DNA from: Natrinema sp046097095
Lineage (GTDB): Archaea > Halobacteriota > Halobacteria > Halobacteriales > Natrialbaceae
Reading direction: 5' to 3'
DNA: 64,000 bases
Assembly (NCBI RefSeq): GCF_046097095.1
Contig: NZ_CP175698.1
Location: forward strand, 2,108,001 to 2,172,000
The notes beneath the pieces are model-generated. The model was not told the origin of the DNA and searched no databases. It worked only from the letters and a program-made list of their open reading frames with translations. How positions within the stretch are numbered: the first letter of the stretch is position 1; the number at the start of each line of letters is the position of its first letter. This document shows, in pieces, positions 1-8,795 of the stretch. The position numbers were made by a program, and so were the translations under genes.

Positions 1-58
1 GCCGGCCTTGACTATCCCCTGTGGAAACCCAACTCCTCCCGTCCGGACTCGACTGAAT

Positions 59-87
59 CCGATTGAGCCATGCGCTCTCTCAATCGG
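59..87 (-). terminator. Possible hairpin downstream of the beta-CASP gene
   Basis: A perfect 9-bp inverted repeat (59-67 with 79-87, CCGATTGAG/CTCAATCGG) encloses an 11-nt loop, about 120 nt beyond the stop of the minus-strand nuclease gene. It has no T-run, and archaeal terminators usually rely on T-runs rather than hairpins, so the terminator role is only a guess. The rest of 1-209 holds no recognisable gene. Confidence 0.2.
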
Positions 88-209
88 TAGCCGGGACTCG
101 AGTCGGAGGGTCTGCGGACGGTTCGCGGCGACGTCCCGCGATCACGCTCGAGAACGACGTCGTCGATAGAGACGAACTCTGCGAGCCGATGGACCGAACG
201 TATCGGGAG

Positions 210-1442
210 TCAAACGCTATGTACAGAGCCCAGCCGCGGTGTCGTAGCCTCGATCCCCTCTTCTCGGAGCCCAGACGCGAATCGCTCACACCGGTCTCCG
301 TGGTTTATCAGAATCGTGCTGTCCTCGTACGAGCCGAGGAACTCGAGAAGCCCGTCTCGGTCAGCGTGCGCAGAGAAATCATACTGCTCGATCTGTGCGC
401 TGACCGGCATCGTTTGGCCGTCGATCTCGGCGCTGCCCGTCTCCACGAGGTCACGACCGGGTGTCCCTTCGACCTGATGGCCGGTCATGGTGATCTTGTT
501 CATCGGATTCGCCCGAATTTCCGGGATATAGGTCATAGCGGGGCCGCCGGACAGCATTCCGCTGGTGGTGATGATCGCTGCCTTCTGGTCGGCGATTCGC
601 TTTCGTTGACCGTTACGACCGGTGACGAACCGCGCGTGGGATTTCGCCCGTCGAAATGCGTCCTCGTCGCGAACGAACGCGGGATACTGTCGAAGCATCT
701 CGGTCACCCGCTTTCCCATCCCGTCGACGTAACACGGGATGTCGTAGGCGTCACAGACGAGCATTAGCTCCTGGGTCCGTCCGATCGCGAACGCAGGGAC
801 GACGACCGTGCCGCCCTCCCAGAGCGTCGTCTCGACGCTCTCGGCGAATCGCTCTTCCACCACGGACCGGTCTGTATGCTCGACGTCGGAGTAGGTGCTC
901 TCGCAGATGACGACGTCAGCGTCGGGTCGTGCAGTGGTCCCCGAGACCAGCCGCTGATCGTCAGTGTGGAAGTCACCCGTATAGAGCAAGCGCGTGTCCC
1001 CATCGTCGACGAGCACGTGGGCGCTTCCGGGGATGTGTCCCGCGTTGTAAAACGTCACGTCGTAGCCGGCCGCTTCGAAGGATTCCCGATACCCGTGCGT
1101 TTTCGACACCTGCGTGACGCGCTTGAGATCGGTCTCGGTGAACGGACAGTTGTATGATCCCCCGTGTAATTTGAGCGTGTCCCGCGCGAGCGTCAGCGTC
1201 AGCTCGTACGTCGGCGGCGTCCAGTGGATCGGCGGCCGCGAGTCACCGGAAAGCAGGGACGGTATCGTCCCGACGTGATCGAGATGTCCGTGCGACACGA
1301 CGACCGCGTCGGGGGTCGGTGTCTCGACCGGAAACTGCGGAGGGGTGCCCGTCAACATCCCGAAATCGAGGAGGAGAGAATCGTCCACGAGAACGGCACT
1401 GCGGCCGATTTCGCGGGCGCCGCCGAGAAACTGAATATCCAT
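210..1442 (-). CDS. Beta-CASP metallo-beta-lactamase nuclease (aCPSF2/RNase J-like)
   Basis: Encodes about 410 residues of the MBL plus beta-CASP fold, a family of archaeal RNA-processing endo/5'-exonucleases that act in the cytoplasm. Visible zinc-ligand motifs are HGHLDH (about residues 55-60), the GHIPGSAH segment, TGDFH, and near the C-terminus SAHAD and NHGD. The CESTYSD segment and the SGMLSGGP segment are the beta-CASP markers. There is no N-terminal KH extension, so it is not aCPSF1; the size fits the shorter aCPSF2 or archaeal RNase J class. The start is placed at MDIQFLGG, where homologues begin; an in-frame ATG 21 nt upstream (1463) is possible. It is a single gene, not obviously tied to the siderophore operon behind it. 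Confidence 0.85.
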   Translation of the reverse strand: MDIQFLGGAREIGRSAVLVDDSLLLDFGMLTGTPPQFPVETPTPDAVVVSHGHLDHVGTIPSLLSGDSRPPIHWTPPTYELTLTLARDTLKLHGGSYNCPFTETDLKRVTQVSKTHGYRESFEAAGYDVTFYNAGHIPGSAHVLVDDGDTRLLYTGDFHTDDQRLVSGTTARPDADVVICESTYSDVEHTDRSVVEERFAESVETTLWEGGTVVVPAFAIGRTQELMLVCDAYDIPCYVDGMGKRVTEMLRQYPAFVRDEDAFRRAKSHARFVTGRNGQRKRIADQKAAIITTSGMLSGGPAMTYIPEIRANPMNKITMTGHQVEGTPGRDLVETGSAEIDGQTMPVSAQIEQYDFSAHADRDGLLEFLGSYEDSTILINHGDRCERFASGLREEGIEATTPRLGSVHSV

Positions 1443-1639
1443 TACCGGCGTTATACTCGCCATCCGCTTTTCTTCGTCGGTTTACCCGATACCCGGGTGC
1501 GAGCACCCGATGATGTCGAACCGATTGAATACGGTATCGGCGGTGGGACCACTCGCTCTGAAACCCGCTAGGTCGTATTCCGACAATGGATTTCAGCGCC
1601 CCTCCCTGAAGACAGGAGAGCGAGTCTGTGTCGGACCCC

Positions 1640-3484
1640 CTAGTCGTCGGCGGGATTCGGCCGATTCGCGTACTCCACTGGATCGGTTGCGACCTCGTAG
1701 AGGGGGTTCGTCACCGTGCCATGCTCGGAGGCGTGGGGACGACCGGGCGCGTCGTCGTAGCCGTACTCGAAGATTCGGTTCCGATTGAGACTGAGCTTCG
1801 TGAACTCGGGCTGAAGCAGGTCGAAGAGCTCGAACCGCTCTTCCAGTTCGGGGAACTGCGATTGGTACGCGAGTATCGTCTCTCGAGCGTGGGTCCAGAA
1901 CTGCGCTTCGGAGTACCCCTCGTGCTCGACGAGGAGGTCCGCGACGTATCGGAGCACACAGACGAACAGCCCGGAGAAGATGAACTGACAGAGCCCTTCC
2001 GGGGGTTCCCTTCGGAGCACGTCACGCAACTCGTCGGAGAGCCCGTCCAGTTCGGGAAGCGGGCGGTCGCTTACGTTCACGTCGTCGGCGAAGTCCTTGA
2101 TCGCGAGGCGGGAGGGAACTCCGTCTTCAACGAGCAGGATCGTGTTCTGTCCGTGCGGGGAGAAGACCGTGCCGTAGCGATAGAGGAAGTGCAAGAGCGG
2201 CGGCAACACGGTTTCGAAAAACTCCGCGAGCCATTCGTCGAGCGTGAGCCCCGACTCCGCGACGAGTTGCGAGATGTATGGCTCGCCCTCGCCGTCGACG
2301 TGCATCAGCGAGGAGAGCGTGACCGCCTCCTCGTCGTCGTCCAGAAACGTGTAGATGGACTCTCGCCAGACAGCGCCGAGCAGTTCGTGGTACTGGTAGG
2401 GCGAGCCCTCGATGTCGGTGAAATCCGAGTGGTCGTAGTTGATCCCTGCGATCTCCCCGGGAAGGACGAGTCCCTGTGCTTGCAGGAACGCGTCTTGCTC
2501 GTAGATGCCCTTTATGTACTCGGTGATGACAGGAGCGATCTCGGTCCGTTCTCCGGGGAGACCGCGCCAGACCAGCGTATTGAGGATCCGCATCGGGACT
2601 TTGACGTGGTGTTTCTCCTCGTCGTCGACGTTGACGAAGGTACGTACCGACTGTTGTGGCAGGTACTCGTCCGGCCCCTCTCCGAGTGGCACGATGTCCT
2701 CGGCCGCGATGTGATCGGGAAACAGCGGGACGATACTGTTCTCCCACTGCCAGTCGTGGACCGGCAGGAAGTAGTAGTCGTCCGGATCGAGGCCCTGTTC
2801 GGTCAGCCGGTCGCGGAACTCCCCATACCGGGACCCGAGCTCGCGCCGGACGAGCGAGTCGTGGTCGACGTCCTCGGTAGCGACGAAGGTCGCCGTTTCC
2901 CTGCGGACGGCGACCCACGAGAGCGCCACGGGGGTTTTCTGTTCGGGCGCAAACTGTCGGTAGTCGTCGTACCCCCAACCGAGGCGGCCTTTATTGTACG
3001 TGATCCAGGGGTGGCCTTCCATCTCGCCCTCGAGTTCGGCGTAATCGAGCTCGAGCAGATCGACGTCGTCGCGGTGTCGCTTGCGAGCCTCGACGTGGGC
3101 GTCGGCGAGAAGCGTCCGCTTGTACTCGCGAACGAGGTTCCCTTCGGTCAGCCCGTCGAGATCGGTGGTTTCGCCGAGGTTGCGAACGAGTGCGAGCGGA
3201 TCCGTGAACGCGGTCCAGTCGTCGCTCCCGTCGCGGCGTTCGACGGTGTCGCCGTAGACGTGGAGGCTGTCCAGCAGCCGCTCCGCGGCCTCGAATCGGT
3301 ACGACGTCTCGCCGAGATCGAAGCGGTAGGTAGTGCGCTCGCCGTCGTCATCGACCGCCCGCGGTGTGAGTATCTCTTCGTACGTGAACTCTTCGAGCAT
3401 CTTCGTGAGGAGGCGGCGTTCGACCGTCTCCCACGTTTCGCTGTCCAGTGCGCGCTGTCGCGTCGTGTCGTTCGGATTCATCAT
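1640..3484 (-). CDS. iucC: IucA/IucC-family NIS siderophore synthetase (last gene of operon, RhbF-like)
   Basis: Encodes 614 residues of an NRPS-independent siderophore synthetase, which uses ATP to join citrate or a citryl-amide to an amine or hydroxamate. The nucleotide-binding GHPWITYNKGR motif lies in the middle third and the conserved SPHGQNTILL segment near the C-terminal half; the length is typical (about 580-620). The reading frame stays open far upstream to 4531, but that part overlaps the monooxygenase gene on the same strand in another frame and reads as Arg-rich shadow sequence, so the start is the ATG at 3484, which overlaps the iucD stop (TGATG). By position and by analogy with RhbF/IucC it should catalyse the second, finishing condensation. 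Cytoplasmic; co-transcribed with the five upstream genes. Confidence 0.9.
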   Translation of the reverse strand: MMNPNDTTRQRALDSETWETVERRLLTKMLEEFTYEEILTPRAVDDDGERTTYRFDLGETSYRFEAAERLLDSLHVYGDTVERRDGSDDWTAFTDPLALVRNLGETTDLDGLTEGNLVREYKRTLLADAHVEARKRHRDDVDLLELDYAELEGEMEGHPWITYNKGRLGWGYDDYRQFAPEQKTPVALSWVAVRRETATFVATEDVDHDSLVRRELGSRYGEFRDRLTEQGLDPDDYYFLPVHDWQWENSIVPLFPDHIAAEDIVPLGEGPDEYLPQQSVRTFVNVDDEEKHHVKVPMRILNTLVWRGLPGERTEIAPVITEYIKGIYEQDAFLQAQGLVLPGEIAGINYDHSDFTDIEGSPYQYHELLGAVWRESIYTFLDDDEEAVTLSSLMHVDGEGEPYISQLVAESGLTLDEWLAEFFETVLPPLLHFLYRYGTVFSPHGQNTILLVEDGVPSRLAIKDFADDVNVSDRPLPELDGLSDELRDVLRREPPEGLCQFIFSGLFVCVLRYVADLLVEHEGYSEAQFWTHARETILAYQSQFPELEERFELFDLLQPEFTKLSLNRNRIFEYGYDDAPGRPHASEHGTVTNPLYEVATDPVEYANRPNPADD

Positions 3485-4854
3485 CAGTCGTCGTCGGTCG
3501 GGATCGCTTCGCTCCCGGGCTGTCGGGAAGCGGACGGTGCGTGTTCGATGAACTGCTCCACTGCGAAGTCCTGATAGACCGTGTCGGTGTCTTCGGGGTA
3601 GGCTTCGCGGCCGACGAGGCGGTTGACGAACGTCGTGTTCCGATAGCAGCCGAGGCCGAGATCGGGGACGCCGACGCCGTGGGTGTGGAGTTCCGCGTTC
3701 TGGAGAAACACGTCCCCCGCCACGTCGATGTCGAGTCGGTGGTCCGGCGTCACCTCGAACCGCCCCTCGTCGTCCCAGTTGATCGCTTCCTTGAGGGGCT
3801 CGAGGAAGTCCGGAATCGGGCGCTCGTATCCGGTCCCGAGGACGACGACTTCGCTCTCGTGTACGAACGATTCCTCTGCCTGCCACTGGTGGCAGTCGAG
3901 GGCATACGCGTCGCCCACGTCGGCAATGTCTCGCACCTCCGTCATCGCGAAGAGACCGATATCGGGATCGCGGTCGCCGATCGAGCGCCGATAGAGGAGG
4001 TCGTAGATGTCCGCGCTCGTTTCCGGATCGACTCCTTTGTAGAGCAGCTCTTGGTTCGGGATGAGATCGTCTTTCACCGCTTGGGGGAGGTCGTAGACGT
4101 ACTGCTCGTACTCGGGCGTGAAGTGTTGCAGCCCCAGTTTGGAGTACTCCATCGGGAAGAACCCGTCCGAGCGCGTCACCCAGTCCAGTCGATAGCCTCC
4201 CTCTGGACGGCGTTCCAGCAGGTCCTGAAACACCTCGGCGGCGCTCTGTCCCGAGCCCACGACGGTGACCGACTCGGCGTCCAGTACGCGATCGCGGTTG
4301 GAGCGATACCGTGCCGTGTGGAAGACGTCCTCGTCCGGCTGTCCCCGGAGCGGCTCCGGGATCTGGGGCCGCGACCCAATCCCGAGCGCGACGTTCTCGC
4401 TTCGGTACTCGAACCGGTCGCCGGTTTCGGGGTTGTGGGCCGTGACGACGTAGTGGTCGCGCTCCTCGTCCCACCGGACTGCGTGAACCTCGCGACTGAA
4501 CCGACAGCTGTCGAGGTTCTCGCAGACCCACCGCAGATAGTCGTTGTACTCGCGGCGGGGCGTCTGGAACGTCTCGTAGAAGTAAAACTCGTAGATGCGC
4601 CCCGTCTCCCGCAGGTAGTTGAGATAGCTGTGTGGGTTCGTCGGGTCCGCAAGCGACACGAGATCGGCGAGAAACGGCACCTCGAGGGTCGTTCCCTCGA
4701 GCAGCATGCCCTCGTGCCAGTTGAACTCGGGCTCTCGCTCGAGGAACGCGGCATCGACGGATTCCTCGACGTCGTCTAACAGGGCTGCGAGACCGAGATT
4801 GAACGGCCCCAATCCGACGCCGACAACGTCGTAGACGCCGTCTGAGTTAGCCAT
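3484..4854 (-). CDS. iucD: Lysine/ornithine/diaminopropane N-monooxygenase (IucD/RhbE family)
   Basis: Encodes 456 residues of the flavin-dependent N-hydroxylating monooxygenase family, which hydroxylates a terminal amine using FAD, NADPH and O2. The N-terminus carries the FAD-binding GVGLGPFNLGLA motif (about residues 12-23), the central NADPH site reads VVGSGQSAAEVFQ, and the late GTGYERPIP segment matches the family signature. Length is standard. With Dat and Ddc in the same operon the likely substrate is 1,3-diaminopropane rather than lysine; this is inferred from context. It overlaps the acetyltransferase gene by 8 nt and the downstream synthetase gene by 1 nt, so translation is probably coupled. 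Confidence 0.9.
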   Translation of the reverse strand: MANSDGVYDVVGVGLGPFNLGLAALLDDVEESVDAAFLEREPEFNWHEGMLLEGTTLEVPFLADLVSLADPTNPHSYLNYLRETGRIYEFYFYETFQTPRREYNDYLRWVCENLDSCRFSREVHAVRWDEERDHYVVTAHNPETGDRFEYRSENVALGIGSRPQIPEPLRGQPDEDVFHTARYRSNRDRVLDAESVTVVGSGQSAAEVFQDLLERRPEGGYRLDWVTRSDGFFPMEYSKLGLQHFTPEYEQYVYDLPQAVKDDLIPNQELLYKGVDPETSADIYDLLYRRSIGDRDPDIGLFAMTEVRDIADVGDAYALDCHQWQAEESFVHESEVVVLGTGYERPIPDFLEPLKEAINWDDEGRFEVTPDHRLDIDVAGDVFLQNAELHTHGVGVPDLGLGCYRNTTFVNRLVGREAYPEDTDTVYQDFAVEQFIEHAPSASRQPGSEAIPTDDD

Positions 4855-5503
4855 CGGCGCTCACCTCGTCGCCGTCGTCCGCCCCCGACTGCGGTGTGAC
4901 GGTCCTATCAGCGAGCACGTCGGTCTCGAACCGCTCTCGCTCGCAGATCAGCAGTACGGCGTCCTTCTCGGCCTCGTCGAAGCGGAACTCTCGGCGCGGT
5001 TCGAACCCGCACTGTTCGAAGACGTGGATGACGCGCTCGTTGCGAGCGTCCGGTTCCGCGACGATGCGGTCCGTCTCCGGGTGGCGAAACTGCATTCCGA
5101 CCACGGCTCGCAACAGCGGTACCGCGTAGCCCTGGCCCAGGTACGCCGGCGGTCCGATAAGCAGGTGCACGCCCTGGTCGGTCGGCTCGGCGTCGTAGTG
5201 GTTCGCGACGTCGTCCTCGGCCGCCCAGTAACACTCCCAGTAGCTCATCGGAACGTGGTCCAGACACCCGACGTAGGGCGTCAGATGGTCGTCTGCGACC
5301 TTCCCGGCGAAGCGATCGCGAAACGCCGGCAACGGCAGGTCAAGCTCCCAGTACGGTTTCACGTGGTCGCTCGCCAGCCAGGCGTGGAGCCGACCGAGGT
5401 CGCGGTCGAGCGTCGCCTGCCGGAGCGAGACGGTTCTCTCGATGGTCTGATCGTAGGTCTGATAGTCGTAGTCGGTCGCGATGGTCGCGTCGGGTCCGGT
5501 CAT
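4847..5503 (-). CDS. iucB: GNAT siderophore acetyltransferase (IucB/RhbD-like)
   Basis: Encodes 218 residues of the GNAT fold related to IucB/RhbD, which acetylate the N-hydroxylated amine to a hydroxamate before coupling to citrate. Family signs are the EVHLLIGP-type core strand (here GVHLLIGPPAYLGQGY, acetyl-CoA binding) followed by a TDRIVAEPDARNERVIHVFEQCGF segment typical of IucB-like enzymes. Size matches the single-domain members (about 200 residues). The start ATG overlaps the upstream iucA stop by 4 nt (ATGA) and the 3' end overlaps iucD by 8 nt, which fixes both ends. Confidence 0.88.
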   Translation of the reverse strand: MTGPDATIATDYDYQTYDQTIERTVSLRQATLDRDLGRLHAWLASDHVKPYWELDLPLPAFRDRFAGKVADDHLTPYVGCLDHVPMSYWECYWAAEDDVANHYDAEPTDQGVHLLIGPPAYLGQGYAVPLLRAVVGMQFRHPETDRIVAEPDARNERVIHVFEQCGFEPRREFRFDEAEKDAVLLICERERFETDVLADRTVTPQSGADDGDEVSADG

Positions 5504-7314
5504 AGATCGAGTTCGGTGACGAGCGGATTCTTTACATCCGCGTAGACGGATTGGTTCTCGAGGTCGTTCTCTAGTTCGTCCAGTCCTCGGAAGCGCGTCA
5601 GCAGGTTGGCTTTACAGGGAACGGTCGGCGACTCCAACAGCGGGGCGAGAAAGTCCGACGAGGGCCGGTCGTAGCGATCGCGGGCCCGCTCGAGTTCTTC
5701 GCGGAGGAGCGCCAATAGGCGACGCTCGTCGACGAGTCCGGCGCTCCCGAAGGCGTTGATGACGTCGAGCGCGTTGTTCAGGACGACGTAGTAGCGGAGC
5801 CGCTCGTCGGCGATGGCATCGGCACAGACGGTATCGGCGCGTTCGCCGACGCCCGGGAGATAGGCGTCGACGTCGGAATACTGCGATTCGGGGAAGTAGA
5901 ACCCCTGATTGTCACGATAGCGGAACTCGCTCGGGTACCCGTCCTCGTCGAGTGTGAGCACGGAGTTCTGTTGGTGCGCCTCTACACCGACGCCCTGGAC
6001 GAGATAGAGCCACAGCACCGGGCGAATCGCGATTTGCAGATACTTGCGGAACCACGCTTCGCTGACCGCGTCGGTGTCACGTCCCTCGCGTTCGGCGATG
6101 GTCGTGACGAGACGACCGAGACGGGACTGCCCCGCGATAGCGTCCTGACAGAGCGATACCAGGGGCGTCGACCGCTCTGCCAGATCGCCGCGGAAGGGGT
6201 TGGCTCGGAGAATCGTTTCCAATCCGGACTCGCGTTCGTCGCCGACGTCGAGCGCGAGGAAGGCGGGGTCGCGAACGATGTCGAAGTTCGGGAACGCGTC
6301 GGCGAGTTCGTCGCCGAACGCGGTGTCGAGGAGTTCCGCGACGGCCACGCCGCGGTCGAGTTCCGGGCGTTTGTTCGTCCGCACGGAGTTGGTGATCTTC
6401 ACGTGTAACGACGATTTCACCATGAACGGGGCGTCGGGTGCGTAGAGCGTTCGGACCGAGGTCGTCGGATAGAACTCCCGCCCGACGCCGCCGAGGTATT
6501 CGATCCCGTCTCCGAGGTGTCGCCGGATGTGTGGCTGGTCGAGGAGGTACTCCGCCTGCCAGGGATGGACCGGCAGCAGGGCGTCCCCGTCGTCGACATG
6601 TTCTTCGACGAACGACGCGGACACGCTGTCGTCGTCGCGGAGGGCGTCTTTCACCCAGGTCGTGGCGCGCCGATCGAGGACCGAGTCCGACGCGACGAGG
6701 TCGGGATCGGCGCGGAAGTAGTGGAGCGGGAACGACCCGCGGAGCTCCGGTGCGTACGTTTCCCGGTTCCGGGCGGCGATACCCTGACGGCTCTTGGGCG
6801 TCGGATGGCGGTGGTGGCCGAAGACGAGCGCCTGCTCCGCATCGCGAAACGACAGTTGCTCGTCGTAGAGCCGCGCTTCGTCACGTTCACGCGCCCGGAC
6901 GAAGATCTCGACGTTTCGTTTGCTCCGGAGGACCCGCTCGAGGAGTTCGTCCGGAACGGAGCCGTCCGCTCGCTCCAGCGAGAGGTCTTTCACCACGAGC
7001 GAGGCGAGCGTCGCGGCGTCGGCCCGCTGGACCACCCCGTCGGGAAGCCGATACCGAACGGGCGTGTCGAACAGATGGCGCTCGGTCGGCGACCGGTACT
7101 CGAGGGGTGCCAGGACGTCGATCCCCTGTTCGGGAAGCCGCGTCCGAAGCAGGCCGTCGGGACCGGGTGTGACGTCTGCAACGGGGTCGTCGGAGACCGT
7201 GTAGTCGCCGGTCTCGCGGAGGTAGCAGTTGAGGAACGCGTGTACGGTGGCTTCGTCGGCCCGCTCATCGGGACCGACGTCCCGGTCCGTGTGGCCGTCG
7301 AACGCCAGCGTCAT
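5500..7314 (-). CDS. iucA: IucA/IucC-family NIS siderophore synthetase (first condensing enzyme, RhbC-like)
   Basis: Encodes 604 residues of a second NIS synthetase, paralogous to the one ending at 1640 but clearly diverged. The ATP-binding HRHPTPKSRQGI motif and the HVKITNSVRTN segment are classic for the family, and HQQNSVL corresponds to the C-terminal conserved patch. An upstream in-frame extension to 7851 overlaps ddc and is rejected; the ATG at 7314 overlaps the ddc stop by 4 nt (ATGA). By analogy with RhbC/IucA it should make the first amide between citrate and N-acetyl-N-hydroxy-diaminopropane; which synthetase acts first is inferred from gene order. Confidence 0.9.
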   Translation of the reverse strand: MTLAFDGHTDRDVGPDERADEATVHAFLNCYLRETGDYTVSDDPVADVTPGPDGLLRTRLPEQGIDVLAPLEYRSPTERHLFDTPVRYRLPDGVVQRADAATLASLVVKDLSLERADGSVPDELLERVLRSKRNVEIFVRARERDEARLYDEQLSFRDAEQALVFGHHRHPTPKSRQGIAARNRETYAPELRGSFPLHYFRADPDLVASDSVLDRRATTWVKDALRDDDSVSASFVEEHVDDGDALLPVHPWQAEYLLDQPHIRRHLGDGIEYLGGVGREFYPTTSVRTLYAPDAPFMVKSSLHVKITNSVRTNKRPELDRGVAVAELLDTAFGDELADAFPNFDIVRDPAFLALDVGDERESGLETILRANPFRGDLAERSTPLVSLCQDAIAGQSRLGRLVTTIAEREGRDTDAVSEAWFRKYLQIAIRPVLWLYLVQGVGVEAHQQNSVLTLDEDGYPSEFRYRDNQGFYFPESQYSDVDAYLPGVGERADTVCADAIADERLRYYVVLNNALDVINAFGSAGLVDERRLLALLREELERARDRYDRPSSDFLAPLLESPTVPCKANLLTRFRGLDELENDLENQSVYADVKNPLVTELDL

Positions 7315-8795
7315 GTGACCACCTCCTGCTCCCGGGCGACCGCCGCGCCGCAGTCGCGGACGACGTCTAACATCGACGCGACGTCGTCGAGCGTCGCGGT
7401 CGGATTCAGTAACGTGAACTTCAGGCTGGTCACGCCCGCGACGTCCGTCCTGGCGACGACGGCGCGCCCGTCGCGGAGCAACCGTTCTCGAACGTCCGCG
7501 TTCAACCGACTCACGGCCCGTTCGTCCATCGCCTCGCGCGGACGATAGCGGAAGACGATCGCGTTCAGCGTCGGCTCGTGTAACAGTTCGAAGTCGGTCG
7601 CCCCCTCGATGAGCGATGCGGCGTCTCGAGCCAGATCCAGGGTTTCCTCGACGAGAGCAGCCATTCCCTCGCGACCGATGGCGCGGAACGCGACGTATGG
7701 TTTCAGCGCGTCGAACCGGCGCGTCGTCTGGACGGACTTCGCAACGAGGTTCGGAACGCCGGTTTCGTCGTGGTCCGCCGGATTGAGGTAGGCGGCGTTG
7801 CGCGCCATCCACTCGAAATCGTCCCCGTCGCCCAGCAGGAACGCGCCGCAACTGATCGGTTGATAGAACAGCTTGTGGAAGTCCACGCCGACGGAGTCGG
7901 CGCGCTCGATACCGCCTAGTACGTCGTCGTAGCCGGTCAGCGCGAGGGCACCGCCGTATGCGGCGTCGACGTGGTACCAGAGGTCGTACTCGGCTGCCCG
8001 GTCGGCGAGTTCGTCCAGCGGATCGATGCTGCCGAAGTCCGTGGTTCCGGCGGTTCCGACGAGCGCGAAGGGGTTCGCGTCGCCGGTCTCGAGGTCGGCG
8101 AGTATCGCGTCGAGCGCGTCCGTGTCCATCCGTCGGTCCTCGTCGGTCGGAACGGTGACGACCGCGTCTTCACCGAGTCCGAGGTGATGGGCCGCCTGCT
8201 CGCCCGTGAAGTGGGCGTCCTCCGAACAGAGAAGACGAAGCGACTCAGCCGCTGGCGGAAGTCCGCCCGACTGCACGTCACGGCCGAACCGCCGACGACA
8301 GTACCGATCGCGGGCCAACAGCAGCGCCTGGAAGTTCGACTGCGTCCCACCACTCGTGAAGACGCCGTCCGAGGCGGCCGGAAGGTCGAACAGGTCACAG
8401 AGCGCATCGACGACCTCCTCTTCGAGGACGGTCGCGGCGGGCGCCTGATCGAAGGAGTCGAGCGACTGGTTCGCCGCGGTGAGCATCGCCTCTGCGGCGA
8501 GCCCCGGGATCATCGGCGGACACTGGAGGTGTGCCGCACACTGCGGGTTCGAGGTCCCGACGGAGTGGGCGAGGACCCTCGTGGCGGCCTCGTCGATCGC
8601 GGCCTCGAGGCCCGTCCCGGTTTCGGGGATGACGGGCTCATCGAAGTCCTCGGCGAGCGCTTCCGGCGATCGTCCGGAGTAGGGGTTCTCAGCGTCGGCG
8701 AAGTCGTTCACGACGGCGTCGGTCGCCAATTGCATGGCCTCCCGATACGCGGTAGCACCCGCCTCGGAGCCGAGAAACAGGTCATCCCCGGTCAT
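7311..8795 (-). CDS. ddc: L-2,4-diaminobutyrate decarboxylase (PLP group II decarboxylase)
   Basis: Encodes 494 residues of the pyridoxal-phosphate group II decarboxylases (glutamate/DOPA/DABA decarboxylase fold). The PLP lysine lies in VGVDFHKLFYQP (about K307), preceded by the conserved HVDAAYGGAL segment that contacts the cofactor; TSGGTQSNFQALL is the phosphate-binding region. With Dat beside it the reaction is most likely L-2,4-diaminobutyrate to 1,3-diaminopropane plus CO2. The start at 8795 (MTGDDLFLG) overlaps the dat stop by 4 nt; a longer in-frame extension to 8966 would lie inside dat and is dismissed. Confidence 0.88.
   Translation of the reverse strand: MTGDDLFLGSEAGATAYREAMQLATDAVVNDFADAENPYSGRSPEALAEDFDEPVIPETGTGLEAAIDEAATRVLAHSVGTSNPQCAAHLQCPPMIPGLAAEAMLTAANQSLDSFDQAPAATVLEEEVVDALCDLFDLPAASDGVFTSGGTQSNFQALLLARDRYCRRRFGRDVQSGGLPPAAESLRLLCSEDAHFTGEQAAHHLGLGEDAVVTVPTDEDRRMDTDALDAILADLETGDANPFALVGTAGTTDFGSIDPLDELADRAAEYDLWYHVDAAYGGALALTGYDDVLGGIERADSVGVDFHKLFYQPISCGAFLLGDGDDFEWMARNAAYLNPADHDETGVPNLVAKSVQTTRRFDALKPYVAFRAIGREGMAALVEETLDLARDAASLIEGATDFELLHEPTLNAIVFRYRPREAMDERAVSRLNADVRERLLRDGRAVVARTDVAGVTSLKFTLLNPTATLDDVASMLDVVRDCGAAVAREQEVVT

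Noticed and set aside
63..767. 234-residue plus-strand frame at the window start
   Set aside because: Mostly antisense to the beta-CASP nuclease.
1628..3574. 648-residue plus-strand frame opposite iucC
   Set aside because: Antisense shadow of a well-supported siderophore synthetase; composition is Arg/Val/Glu-rich with no motif.
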